Shown here: positions 41,326-49,454 of the stretch, piece by piece | How positions within the stretch are numbered: position 1 is the first letter of the stretch | How the letters are laid out: each line of letters starts with the position of its first letter | Source of the DNA: Candidatus Kaistella beijingensis | GTDB taxonomy: Bacteria; Bacteroidota; Bacteroidia; Flavobacteriales; Weeksellaceae | NCBI RefSeq assembly: GCF_020084865.1 | Contig: NZ_CP071953.1 | Coordinates: 2,480,001-2,544,000 of the forward strand | Length of the DNA stretch: 64,000 nt | Reading direction: 5' to 3' | Position numbers and translations under genes: made by a program | The notes under the pieces: generated by a model | What the model was told of the DNA's origin: nothing | Seen by the model: the letters and a program-made list of their open reading frames with translations, nothing else | The model's database searches: none

Positions 41326-41691
41326 CTAACGTAACAAAAGAAAAATCAACGCCAAAATAGCCGGAACCGCCTGAACAAAAAATATTTTTCTGGAAGCGGA
41401 AATCGCACCATAGATTCCTGCAACAATCACACATCCAAGTAAAAACATTGCGATATTAGTAGACCAAATCACATCAGAAATCAGCAAAGACCAAATTAAT
41501 CCCGCTGCAAGAAATCCGTTGTAAAGTCCTTGGTTTGCAGCCAATCCTTTTGTAGGAGTGAAAAGTTCGTCTTTCAGTGCACCTTTGAAAGACTTTCTTC
41601 CCAACGTTTCCCACGCAAACATTTCCATATAGAGGATGTAAAGATGTTCGATGGCGACAAGTGTGATTAAAATTTTTGAAACAATTTCCAT
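41326..41691 (-). CDS. DUF1304 membrane protein
   Basis: This 121-aa protein has four predicted membrane helices (ILITLVAIEHLYILYMEMF; NGFLAAGLIWSLLIS; IAMFLLGCVIVAGIYG; FFVQAVPAILALIFLLL). The pattern HLYILYMEMFAWET and TKGLAANQGLYNGFLA is characteristic of DUF1304, whose function is unknown. It follows the alpha/beta hydrolase gene on the same strand with a 56-nt gap. Confidence 0.85.
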   Translation of the reverse strand: MEIVSKILITLVAIEHLYILYMEMFAWETLGRKSFKGALKDELFTPTKGLAANQGLYNGFLAAGLIWSLLISDVIWSTNIAMFLLGCVIVAGIYGAISASRKIFFVQAVPAILALIFLLLR

Positions 41692-41747
41692 GGTTTTTGG
41701 TTTTAATTTTTTTAAACGTTATAGTTTTGCGAAACCTGTAAGGTTTC

Positions 41748-42530
41748 CTAAAATACCAATTTTTTCGGCAAATTATGCAGCAATTCCGTGTTGATGATTT
41801 CTGCACAAATCGCAGGTTTTTCCCAATGTCCGTTATGTCCGCAATCCAGGAGATATGATTTGATGTTCGTTTTTTCTGGGAGATTTTTTAGCATCACATC
41901 AGTTTTCACTGCGTTGTCGTATTTACCGGCGATGACTAAAATTTTTCCCTCAAATTTTTCCATCACTGATTTTTTATCGGTTCTTTCCATCATTCCTTTT
42001 ACTGCTGCCAAAACTCCGTCGGGTTTCGTGGAAAGTGCGATTTCTTTGGCCAAGTCAATTTTTCCCTCTAAAATGTCTTTTTCGTTTTCATTGAAGAGAT
42101 TTGGGATCCCCGCATTTACATAAGTTCGGAATGCTTCTTTAATAATTCTGAAACTTTTTCTGCGTTGTTCTTTTTTCTCTTCGTCATCGGCAATGTAAGT
42201 AGAAAAGAATAAAGTTAAGGATTTTAAATCATCCGGAAACTTTTCTGCAAAAGCGAGCGAAATATAACCTCCCATGGAATGTCCCAACAAATGAAATTTC
42301 CCCAACTTCAGCTGGTCGGTTACTTTCTTCACTTCTTCAGCATTCAATTCCATTGAGTGAACGTCGCTATAAATTTTGGAGAGACCGTGTCCCGGCAAAT
42401 CGATTTTAATTAAGGTGAAATCTTGGGAAAGTTTTTCTTCCAGTTCTTCCCAAATCAAAAGATTCTCCATAAAACCGTGGAGCAGGACAAGGTTTTCTTT
42501 ACCGTTTCCAGATATTTCGTAATTCAGCAT
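41748..42530 (-). CDS. Alpha/beta hydrolase
   Basis: This 260-aa enzyme has the oxyanion-hole segment VLLHGFMENLLIWEEL, the nucleophile elbow GHSMGGYISLAFAEKFP (serine near residue 87) and the catalytic histidine in CGHNGHWEKP near the C-terminus. It resembles the MhpC/BioH-like carboxylesterase group; the substrate is unknown. No signal peptide is visible. I chose the ATG at 42530, two codons inside a TTG-started reading. Confidence 0.88.
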   Translation of the reverse strand: MLNYEISGNGKENLVLLHGFMENLLIWEELEEKLSQDFTLIKIDLPGHGLSKIYSDVHSMELNAEEVKKVTDQLKLGKFHLLGHSMGGYISLAFAEKFPDDLKSLTLFFSTYIADDEEKKEQRRKSFRIIKEAFRTYVNAGIPNLFNENEKDILEGKIDLAKEIALSTKPDGVLAAVKGMMERTDKKSVMEKFEGKILVIAGKYDNAVKTDVMLKNLPEKTNIKSYLLDCGHNGHWEKPAICAEIINTELLHNLPKKLVF

Positions 42531-42564
42531 GTTCAAATTTAATTAAAAAAAAATCCAGTTGAGT

Positions 42565-43125
42565 TTAAAAATAAATATCAATGTAATCAGTACCAATACC
42601 GTCGCAATTCTGCATTTCCTGCATACGCCAATATTTTCGGTTTTGGGTAGAAAGGAACGTTTGGGGGCCTTTTTTTACACATTCTTTTCCGTTTCCGTTG
42701 ACAATCGTGCTGTGCCTAATTGTTCCATCGAAACTTAATTCTTTGTCGGAAACTTGGGAGATTTCACCGTCAATTTTTAAATATTGTTTTCCAATAATTT
42801 GACTTCCGGAAACTTTATATAGATTTTTGCCAATCGGTTTGAAAGTAATTGTTCCCGGTTTGTCCCAGGAAATCCACTGTAAAGTGAGCGAGTGTTTTCC
42901 GGCTAAACTTTTTTCATTTGAAGTTTGAACATCAACGGAATTGCCCGTGTTTTCTTCTTCAGCATCATTATTCTTTGGAGTGATTTCTTCATTTACAATT
43001 TGGGTTTCGAGAGGTTTTTCAATATAAACTGTTTCTTTTAGAACGCTTGGAGTTTTAATCGTTTCTGTTTTCTTAGAGCATGAAAAAAGAAGAATGGTTC
43101 CTGTAAGTACAAGATATTTTTGCAT
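42565..43125 (-). CDS. Hypothetical lipoprotein (paralogue A)
   Basis: This 186-aa protein has a lipoprotein signal (LVLTGTILLFSCSKK, lipid-attached C16). An acidic, disordered linker follows (about residues 40-75), then a compact C-terminal domain with HSLTLQWISWDKPGTITF, KVSGSQIIGKQYLKIDGEI and the ending TDYIDIYF. The neighbour at 43207-43707 has the same plan and the same end (VDYIDIYH), so they are probably duplicates. I recognise no known domain. It probably faces the periplasm or cell surface. Confidence 0.75.
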   Translation of the reverse strand: MQKYLVLTGTILLFSCSKKTETIKTPSVLKETVYIEKPLETQIVNEEITPKNNDAEEENTGNSVDVQTSNEKSLAGKHSLTLQWISWDKPGTITFKPIGKNLYKVSGSQIIGKQYLKIDGEISQVSDKELSFDGTIRHSTIVNGNGKECVKKGPQTFLSTQNRKYWRMQEMQNCDGIGTDYIDIYF

Positions 43126-43206
43126 AATTATAAATGTGGTGATTATTAAAAACTTTACAAATACTATGCAGAAAAGGACATCCGTGGAAAACGCTCTTTA
43201 TTTACT

Positions 43207-43707
43207 TTAGTGATAAATGTCGATGTAATCTACAAAACCGTCGTTATTAACCTTGTCTTGGAGTCTCCAAAAATTTCCCTTTCCTTCATTCAGAAATGTG
43301 CTTCGGCGAGTTCGTGTATATTTTTTTCTGTTAATGATTTGTGAAATTCTGCCTTCGAAATTCAAGTGTTTCTCCGAAACTCTTTTTATATTTCCGGCGA
43401 CTGCAATTTTGTTTCCGTTTGCTGTGGCTCTTCCATTTACTTGATATTCATCGCGACCGATTTTTATAAAATTAATTTTGCCGGAAAGTGTTGCGTCATC
43501 ATTTTCAAATTTCAATGGATGATTTCCAGACAAATCACCGAAATTATTTTTCTGGTTGAGCGTTTTAATGCTGTCATTATATTTTGTTCGAGCGACATTA
43601 ATGGATTCAATAATCTTGGTACTGTCGGATTTAGCTGGAATCTTGTTTCCGTTTTTATTGCAGGAAAGAAGTAAATAGGCTAAAACGATGATAAAAATTT
43701 TCTTCAT
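43207..43707 (-). CDS. Hypothetical lipoprotein (paralogue B)
   Basis: This 166-aa lipoprotein has signal FIIVLAYLLLSCNKNGNK. Its core runs in parallel with paralogue A: NHPLKFENDDATLSGKINFI, YQVNGRATANGNKIAVAGNI, LNFEGRISQI and DGFVDYIDIYH. It lacks the long acidic linker. I chose the ATG at 43707 because it begins the lipoprotein signal directly. The function is unknown. Confidence 0.75.
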   Translation of the reverse strand: MKKIFIIVLAYLLLSCNKNGNKIPAKSDSTKIIESINVARTKYNDSIKTLNQKNNFGDLSGNHPLKFENDDATLSGKINFIKIGRDEYQVNGRATANGNKIAVAGNIKRVSEKHLNFEGRISQIINRKKYTRTRRSTFLNEGKGNFWRLQDKVNNDGFVDYIDIYH

Positions 43708-43748
43708 GATTAAAAATGAAATCTTCAGATTCAAATTTAGAAAAAATT

Positions 43749-43792
43749 ACTTGTACCTCATTACTTATTACACATTACTCATTGCCCATGTT
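43749..43792 (-). repeat. Micro-repeat downstream of dtd
   Basis: On the plus strand it reads ctcattacttattacacattactcattgc, the reverse complement of the TAATGAG/ATAAG units seen at 18822 and 19559. It fills the gap between dtd and paralogue B. Confidence 0.6.
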
Positions 43793-44242
43793 TCACTGCT
43801 TCGTTTTTGAGTCCATAACAATCGTTACAGGTCCGTCGTTTAGAAGTGAAACTTTCATGTCTGCACCGAAAATTCCGCTTTCTGTTTTCAATCCAGATTT
43901 TGAGATTTCGGTTTTAAAATATTCAAAAAGTGGAATTGCTTTTTCGGGTTTTGCAGCTTTAATAAAAGATGGTCGATTTCCTTTTTTGTAATCCGCAATC
44001 AAAGTGAATTGACTGATGCAAAGAATTCCACCCGAAATATCCATTACCGAACGATTTAATTTGCCTTCGTCATCGCCAAAAATTCGGAGGCTTAAAATTT
44101 TTTGAACAAGCCAGTCCGCATCGTTTTTTTCATCTTCTTCATCAATTCCGATCAAAAGGAGTAGACCTTTTGAGATTTCACCCACAATTTTGCCATCAAC
44201 TTTTACATTGGCTTCGGAAACACGCTGTATTACTGCTTTCAT
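43793..44242 (-). CDS. dtd: D-aminoacyl-tRNA deacylase
   Basis: Dtd hydrolyses D-amino acids (and glycine mischarged on tRNA-Ala) from tRNA. The 149-aa protein has the start MKAVIQRVSEANVKVDG, the SQFTL motif within ILCISQFTLIADYKKGNRPS and the cross-subunit GP motif in LNDGPVTIVMDS. Length matches E. coli DTD (145 aa). Cytosolic homodimer. Confidence 0.96.
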   Translation of the reverse strand: MKAVIQRVSEANVKVDGKIVGEISKGLLLLIGIDEEDEKNDADWLVQKILSLRIFGDDEGKLNRSVMDISGGILCISQFTLIADYKKGNRPSFIKAAKPEKAIPLFEYFKTEISKSGLKTESGIFGADMKVSLLNDGPVTIVMDSKTKQ

Positions 44243-44260
44243 GCAATAAATTTAAACAAA

Positions 44261-44710
44261 TTAATAGAAAATAGAGAGAATTCCTGTCGTGGAATCAAAA
44301 TTATAGCGATACGTTTTTGGCGGAATTTGTGCAATTTTTGTCGGTTCACCAGTAATCAAAATCCATTCTGCACCGTCTTTCGGGCAAACTACTTTGATAT
44401 TGTTTTCTACATTCAACGTGGTATTGTTGTCGGGACAAACATGTGGTGCGTTTCGGTCGTAAACTTTGAAGCCGTTTGTGGTGCGAACTACAATTAAACC
44501 TCTCGTTCCACATTCTTGCTCGTTCACGTAAATCCAGCCACCAACATTTTGCAAAACGTAGTATGCGGGAAGATTTAAATTTAAAACTACATTAATTGGC
44601 ACGTTTGGAAAACAATTAACCGTTTCTTCTCTTTCCTTGCAAGAAGTGATATTCAATAAACTGAAAATGAGAATGATTGATGAAAAAATTGCGAGAAAAA
44701 TTCTTTTCAT
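44261..44710 (-). CDS. Lipoprotein with degenerate Rieske-like domain
   Basis: This 149-aa lipoprotein (signal ending SLLNITSC, C24) contains a Rieske-type fold pattern: GLIVVRTTNGFKVYDRNAPH, then VCPDNN and VVCPKDGAEW. In real Rieske proteins two CxH/CxxH pairs hold a 2Fe-2S cluster; here only scattered cysteines and one His remain, so it probably does not bind iron-sulphur. It may be a structural relic of the family. It starts 18 nt before dtd on the same strand and diverges from greA. Confidence 0.6.
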   Translation of the reverse strand: MKRIFLAIFSSIILIFSLLNITSCKEREETVNCFPNVPINVVLNLNLPAYYVLQNVGGWIYVNEQECGTRGLIVVRTTNGFKVYDRNAPHVCPDNNTTLNVENNIKVVCPKDGAEWILITGEPTKIAQIPPKTYRYNFDSTTGILSIFY

Positions 44711-44723
44711 TAAAATAAATTTA

Positions 44724-44784
44724 TATATTTGTGAAACGAATTCACAACGAAAACATTGTCCGACAAATGTCGGATTATTTTTTT
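44724..44784 (+). promoter_or_regulatory. greA promoter and leader hairpin resembling an attenuator
   Basis: The -7 box TATATTTG (44724-44731) predicts a start near 44738. Within the 70-nt leader TCCGAC (44759-44764), an AAAT loop and GTCGGA (44769-44774) form a perfect hairpin followed by TTATTTTTTT, the shape of an intrinsic terminator placed before, not after, the gene. ACATT (44753-44757) could pair instead with AATGT (44766-44770), giving a competing fold. Confidence 0.55.
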
Positions 44785-44807
44785 ATACTAACGCTAAAGA
44801 AAAAATT

Positions 44808-45281
44808 ATGGCAACAAGTTACGTTACACAGGAAGGTTTAGATAAAATGAAAGTTGAACTGGAGCAACTAGAAACCATTGAAAGACCAAAAATCACCCAG
44901 CAAATAGCTGAAGCAAGAGATAAAGGCGACCTCTCTGAAAATGCAGAGTACGACGCTGCAAAGGAAGCACAAGGAATGTTGGAAATGAAGATTTCTAAAC
45001 TGAAAGATTTAATCGTAAACTCAAAAGTGATCAACGAAAATCTTTTGGATACTTCCAAAGTGTCAATTTTGACCACGGTTCGTCTTAAAAATAATGCTAC
45101 GAAACAGGAGCAAAAATTCACTTTGGTTCCCGACAATGAAAGCGATTTGAAAAGTGGAAAAATTTCTGTGAATACCCCTATTGCAAAAGGTTTATTGGGA
45201 AAAATCGTTGGCGAAACTGCTGATATTGTTTTACCGAACGGCAACAAACTTTCATTTGAGGTTTTGGAGATTTCACTTTAA
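44808..45281 (+). CDS. greA: Transcription elongation factor GreA
   Basis: GreA rescues stalled RNA polymerase by stimulating cleavage of the nascent RNA 3' end. The 157-aa protein has an N-terminal antiparallel coiled coil (residues 1-75, tip acidic pair in KGDLSENAEYDAAKE) and a C-terminal FKBP-like domain with NTPIAKGLLGKIVGETADI. I chose the ATG at 44808 (MATSYVTQEGLDKMK). The leader carries a terminator-like hairpin. Confidence 0.95.
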   Translation: MATSYVTQEGLDKMKVELEQLETIERPKITQQIAEARDKGDLSENAEYDAAKEAQGMLEMKISKLKDLIVNSKVINENLLDTSKVSILTTVRLKNNATKQEQKFTLVPDNESDLKSGKISVNTPIAKGLLGKIVGETADIVLPNGNKLSFEVLEISL

Positions 45282-45350
45282 AAATAATTCTTATCAAAAC
45301 GAGTCTCATGGACCTGTTTTTGATGATAATAAAAGAATCCATACTAACTT

Positions 45351-45359
45351 TAAATTTAC
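45351..45359 (+). promoter_or_regulatory. Start-proximal -7-like box of the HIT gene
   Basis: TAAATTTAC ends 3 nt before the ATG at 45363. See also recQ, ribE and the TlpA-like gene. Confidence 0.4.
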
Positions 45360-45362
45360 ATC

Positions 45363-45752
45363 ATGAGCTCTATTTTCACAAAAATCGTTCGAGGAGAAAT
45401 TCCGTGCTACAAAATTGCTGAAGACGAAAAACATTTGGCTTTCCTCGATGCAATGCCGTTGGTAAAAGGACACACTTTAGTTATCCCGAAACAGGAAACC
45501 GATTTGATTTTCGACATTGAAAATGAAGATTACAAAAACCTCTGGAGTTTCGCACAAGATGTTGCAAAGAAATTAGGGAAAACCTATCCCGACCAAAGAA
45601 TTGCCGTTGCCGTCGTAGGACTCGAGGTTCCACATGCTCACATTCACCTCATTCCAATCAATAAAATGGAGGACATGAATTTTAAAAATGTTCGCTTGAA
45701 ATTGTCGGATGAGGAATATCGGGAAGTTCAAAACAATATTAAAAATTCTTAA
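45363..45752 (+). CDS. HIT family protein (HinT-like)
   Basis: This 129-aa nucleotide-binding hydrolase has the start SSIFTKIVRGEIPCYKIAED and the histidine-triad motif HAHIHLIP near residue 96, followed by a C-terminal amphipathic end. HinT-type enzymes hydrolyse nucleoside phosphoramidates and adenylated amines; the physiological substrate is unclear. Length is normal. It is followed by a good terminator at 45764-45805. Confidence 0.93.
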   Translation: MSSIFTKIVRGEIPCYKIAEDEKHLAFLDAMPLVKGHTLVIPKQETDLIFDIENEDYKNLWSFAQDVAKKLGKTYPDQRIAVAVVGLEVPHAHIHLIPINKMEDMNFKNVRLKLSDEEYREVQNNIKNS

Positions 45753-45763
45753 AAAAGCTATCG

Positions 45764-45805
45764 TTTTGCCAAGGTTTCGTAACTTTGGCAAAATTTTTTA
45801 ATGGG
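45764..45805 (+). terminator. Terminator of the HIT gene
   Basis: TTTTGCCAA and TTGGCAAAA form a 9-bp stem with a GTTTCGTAAC-containing loop, followed by TTTTTT. A micro-repeat (attaactcattaatctttactcatt, 45812-45838) then leads directly to the clpX start. Confidence 0.8.
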
Positions 45806-45841
45806 TGTTTTTATTAACTCATTAATCTTTACTCATTATAT

Positions 45842-47023
45842 ATGAATTCAAATCAATGTTCATTTTGCGGAAGAAAAAGAAATGAAGTTCAGATGCTGAT
45901 TTCGGGAAACAATGGATTTATTTGTGAAAACTGTATTGAACAGGCTCATAATATTATTAAGGAAGGCGCTGCAAAAAAAGGGTTTTCTCCTGCTGATAAA
46001 ATCGAGGATTTGAAAAAACCAAAAGAAATTAAAGAATTTCTTGATCAATATGTCATTGGACAGGATCAGGCGAAGAAACAACTTTCCATCGCGGTTTACA
46101 ATCATTATAAAAGACTTCTTCACGCAAAAGATGAGAACCGTGAGGTAGAAATAGAGAAATCTAATATCATCATGATTGGTGAAACTGGAACGGGTAAAAC
46201 ACTTTTGGCAAAAACGATTGCAAAAGAATTGAACGTGCCGTTCTGTATTGTGGATGCAACGATTTTAACTGAAGCTGGTTATGTTGGAGAGGATGTGGAA
46301 AGTATTCTATCAAGACTTTTGATGGTGGCCGATTACGACGTTGAAAAAGCGGAAAAAGGAATTGTCTTTATTGATGAAATCGACAAAATTGCGAGAAAAT
46401 CTGACAATCCAAGTATAACACGTGATGTTTCTGGCGAAGGTGTTCAACAAGGACTTTTGAAGCTTCTAGAAGGAAGCATTGTAAACGTTCCACCACAGGG
46501 AGGAAGGAAGCATCCTGATCAAAAATATATCCAAGTCAATACGCAAAATATTCTGTTTATCGCAGGTGGAGCTTTTGATGGCATTAAGGAAATTATTGAA
46601 AGAAGACTTAATAAGCAAGCGATCGGTTTTAGTGCAGAGAAACTTAATAAAGTTGATGAAGATGACTATATCTTAAGTCAAATCAATGCGATTGATTTGC
46701 GAAAATTTGGTTTGATCCCAGAACTTTTGGGGCGTTTCCCAATTGTAACCTACTTGGATAAGCTTACCAAAGAAACCATGGTTCGCATTATGAAAGAGCC
46801 GAAAAACTCCATCATTAACCAGTTTGTAGAACTGTTTAAAATGGACGGAGTGAAGTTAAAGTTTAGTGACGAATCGATTGATAGAATTGTGGAAGAGACC
46901 ATGGAGAAAGGGCTTGGAGCAAGGGGTTTACGCGGTACCACAGAAAAAGTTCTAGAAGATTATATGTTCGATATCGCAGGTGAAAAAGAGATTTTATTAA
47001 CAAATGATAATATAAATTTATAA
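45842..47023 (+). CDS. clpX: ATP-dependent Clp protease ATP-binding subunit ClpX
   Basis: ClpX unfolds tagged proteins and feeds them to ClpP. The 393-aa AAA+ protein has an N-terminal zinc domain (C6, C9, C28, C31), Walker A GETGTGKTLLAK (K119), Walker B VFIDEIDKIAR, and the pore/IGF region expected of ClpX. Arginine-finger sequence LLGRFPIVTYL follows. Length is close to E. coli (424 aa). clpP is not adjacent. A micro-repeat lies between the HIT terminator and its ATG. Confidence 0.97.
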   Translation: MNSNQCSFCGRKRNEVQMLISGNNGFICENCIEQAHNIIKEGAAKKGFSPADKIEDLKKPKEIKEFLDQYVIGQDQAKKQLSIAVYNHYKRLLHAKDENREVEIEKSNIIMIGETGTGKTLLAKTIAKELNVPFCIVDATILTEAGYVGEDVESILSRLLMVADYDVEKAEKGIVFIDEIDKIARKSDNPSITRDVSGEGVQQGLLKLLEGSIVNVPPQGGRKHPDQKYIQVNTQNILFIAGGAFDGIKEIIERRLNKQAIGFSAEKLNKVDEDDYILSQINAIDLRKFGLIPELLGRFPIVTYLDKLTKETMVRIMKEPKNSIINQFVELFKMDGVKLKFSDESIDRIVEETMEKGLGARGLRGTTEKVLEDYMFDIAGEKEILLTNDNINL

Positions 47024-47039
47024 CTTTACGTAGATTTTC

Positions 47040-47070
47040 TTGTAAATAAAAAAAAAACTGATATCTTTGC
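47040..47070 (+). promoter_or_regulatory. Consensus promoter of the T9SS cargo gene
   Basis: TTG at 47040-47042, a 19-nt spacer and TATCTTTGC at 47062-47070 match the consensus. The leader is about 36 nt. Confidence 0.75.
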
Positions 47071-47112
47071 AGGTGAATCATTATTCAGAAAAAAACACAA
47101 AAACTTATTATA

Positions 47113-49161
47113 ATGAAAAGAAATCTATTAACTATAGGGCTTCTCGCCTTTAGTTTTTCAGCGAACTCTCAAGTTATATGTCATGTTGACCCAACTGGTT
47201 TATTCTATGTTGGCGAAAATGCATTGGTTTATAACGGTGGCGGTGTTCAGACTAAAGGAAGCGGCGTATACGACATTCACGGGAATGTGATGGTCGTGGG
47301 AGGAACTTCGGATGTTTTAAAAACCTTGGATGCCACTGATACCGATGGAACGAAGTTAAAAACAAGCGGTGGCAATTTCATTTTACGATTAAATGACTAT
47401 GCAAACTACAGTACCTCAACGTACGGTCAGTTATATATTAATGGTTTAACTCAGGGAAATCTTAGTGGTATTGTAGATAAGGAATACCGCGCTACAAAGA
47501 ATGGTTCGATGCAGCAGATGGCTCTTCCTTTTTACAAATTGCAACTTCCAGACTTGGCTACTTACTTAGGAGCGGGATCTTTCTCTAACGATCGTACTAC
47601 AAAAGCTGTTGGTTATTGGGATAATGGATCAAAACCGCTGATGCATAATCTTCCGGGCTATACCAGTACTTTAGATAAGGCAAGTGCAGACACTCAAACA
47701 ACCCAGTATAACAATGCGGCAAGATACTATGCTGTTGGAACAGCAAACTGGAACCCATCTACACCACCAGCTGCAGCTGATGCATATACCGTTAAAGGAA
47801 TGCCATTTAGTGATGCCACGCCAATTAATTTTGTTTTAAATGGCGCTGGTTGGAATGGCGCTACGCCTGTTCCTTATGGTGTTGGTACTGGAACTGTGAA
47901 CAATGGAGTGTATAATGAATTTTACAAGACTTACGTTCAAGATGGATTTGATTTATCCACACAGGGTTATTTCAACGCTACGATTGGCGCAGAAACAGGA
48001 ACTTTTGGTAGAAATATTTATCAGTTCGGAAATCCATTTTTCACCAATTTAGATTTAAGTACCCTTGGTTATGACGAAAGATCTACGGCTGGATCTGGAA
48101 GCGATGGTAATGCGATCTCAGCAATACAAGGAGTTAGATATGAATCAGTAGGAGTTACAACCAATAATACCGGTACCCATGCAACAAGTCATAAATTTAT
48201 AACTTTTGCCGCGAATGGAACACCAGTTGCCGATTATTCTGGTGCAATTGTTAAGCCTATGCAGGCTTTTGTTATCAAATTAAAAAATAATGCTACTCCT
48301 TCAGGATTAAACAGAACGCTTGCATTTAATACAATGCGAAGATTCGCTTATGTTACCCGTGCAGTTGATATCACAGGGCAAGCAACAAATCCTTATTCAG
48401 TAACTGGTTTAAGAAATGCAAACTCAAACACGGGAACCATCAAACAGTTAAGAGTGATTGGTTTGGACAGCAATGGCGTTGAAGTCATGAGAACGTATTA
48501 TGTAGTAGGGCCAGACCAATATACTGGACACAGCACGGAGGCAAAATTACAGGTTTCTGCCTCTAGCGATTACTTGAGTACAAGAGAAGAGCTTCCAACA
48601 GGTGGCGAAGATACTCAGTACAGTAATAAATATTGGCTCTATATCAATGAAGCGAACCAAAATGATTTCTTTGGAAAAAAAATCAGAATGGTTGCGGATC
48701 TTTCCAAAATTGCATCATATAAATTCGAAATCGCGGAAAATGCGAAAGAATTTGAAAACGGACAAAGTACATTCATTGATGGGAATGAGAGTTTTTATAT
48801 CGAACAGACCATAGGCAATGTAGTTCCGTTGTCTCACAATATGTTGATTTCTGCAACTTCAGGAGATGTTGGTTTGTACTATGGAAAACCTGCCGTAGTT
48901 TTAGGCAGCAACGACGTAATTAAGAAAGAGCAATTATTTGTAGCATTCGAAAAAACATCTGATACGCATCAGGTCATCTTCCCTAAATCTTGGAAGAAAG
49001 CAGATATTACAATATTTGATTTAGCAGGTAGAAACATCTTTACACAAGGAGATATTAATACTTCATCTAACTTTATCCTACCAGTAAAGGTAACAGGTGG
49101 TTATTTGGTACAGGTTACTTCAGAAGCAGGTGAGAAAATCGTTAAGAAAATAATCAAATAA
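47113..49161 (+). CDS. Secreted T9SS cargo protein (type A C-terminal signal), function unknown
   Basis: This 682-aa protein has a signal peptide (KRNLLTIGLLAFSFSANSQ) and a long beta-rich body with no enzyme motif I can identify. It begins DPTGLFYVGENALVYNGGG, a start common in Flavobacteriia surface proteins. It ends with a classic type A sorting domain: ADITIFDLAGRNIFTQGDI, then LPVKVTGGYLVQVTSEAGEK and KIVKKIIK. The product should be exported by the type IX system and anchored or released. It is followed 11 nt later by a small membrane-protein gene that may belong with it. Confidence 0.85.
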   Translation: MKRNLLTIGLLAFSFSANSQVICHVDPTGLFYVGENALVYNGGGVQTKGSGVYDIHGNVMVVGGTSDVLKTLDATDTDGTKLKTSGGNFILRLNDYANYSTSTYGQLYINGLTQGNLSGIVDKEYRATKNGSMQQMALPFYKLQLPDLATYLGAGSFSNDRTTKAVGYWDNGSKPLMHNLPGYTSTLDKASADTQTTQYNNAARYYAVGTANWNPSTPPAAADAYTVKGMPFSDATPINFVLNGAGWNGATPVPYGVGTGTVNNGVYNEFYKTYVQDGFDLSTQGYFNATIGAETGTFGRNIYQFGNPFFTNLDLSTLGYDERSTAGSGSDGNAISAIQGVRYESVGVTTNNTGTHATSHKFITFAANGTPVADYSGAIVKPMQAFVIKLKNNATPSGLNRTLAFNTMRRFAYVTRAVDITGQATNPYSVTGLRNANSNTGTIKQLRVIGLDSNGVEVMRTYYVVGPDQYTGHSTEAKLQVSASSDYLSTREELPTGGEDTQYSNKYWLYINEANQNDFFGKKIRMVADLSKIASYKFEIAENAKEFENGQSTFIDGNESFYIEQTIGNVVPLSHNMLISATSGDVGLYYGKPAVVLGSNDVIKKEQLFVAFEKTSDTHQVIFPKSWKKADITIFDLAGRNIFTQGDINTSSNFILPVKVTGGYLVQVTSEAGEKIVKKIIK

Positions 49162-49172
49162 AACACACAGAG

Positions 49173-49394
49173 ATGAAAAGAATATTATTGTTACCCTTAT
49201 TAATTTTAAGTATTTATCTTAAAGCGGAAAATCCCCCAGAACCTCAGAACGCTCCCGGTGACGGTGGTGCAGGTGGAGATGGTTTTGGGACTGTTACATC
49301 TCCCATTGATATGTATGTTTATATGCTTGCTATTATTGCCGTCTTTATGATATTTTTTTATGTAAAGAAATATTACAGAAATCAAACAGTTTAA
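49173..49394 (+). CDS. Small signal-peptide and single-helix membrane protein
   Basis: This 73-aa protein has a signal peptide (KRILLLPLLILSIYLKAEN), a short Pro/Gly-rich periplasmic stretch (PGDGGAGGDGFGTV), and one membrane helix (MYVYMLAIIAVFMIFFYV) with a basic cytoplasmic end. It has no known domain. Its position right after a T9SS cargo gene, with 11 nt between them, suggests co-transcription and a shared role at the envelope. It could assist export or be a remnant of a larger membrane protein. Confidence 0.75.
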   Translation: MKRILLLPLLILSIYLKAENPPEPQNAPGDGGAGGDGFGTVTSPIDMYVYMLAIIAVFMIFFYVKKYYRNQTV

Positions 49395-49412
49395 TATCTA
49401 CACATTTAATAA

Positions 49413-49443
49413 AAACTCACTGAATAATACAGTGAGTTTTTTT
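49413..49443 (+). terminator. Terminator after the T9SS cargo pair
   Basis: AAACTCACTG and CAGTGAGTTT form a 10-bp stem followed by TTTT. It ends where the -7-like box of the next gene begins. Confidence 0.85.
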
Positions 49444-49451
49444 ATATTTAC
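49443..49451 (+). promoter_or_regulatory. Start-proximal -7-like box of the TlpA-like gene
   Basis: TATATTTAC ends 3 nt before the ATG at 49455. It overlaps the T run of the upstream terminator. Confidence 0.4.
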
Positions 49452-49454
49452 CCT

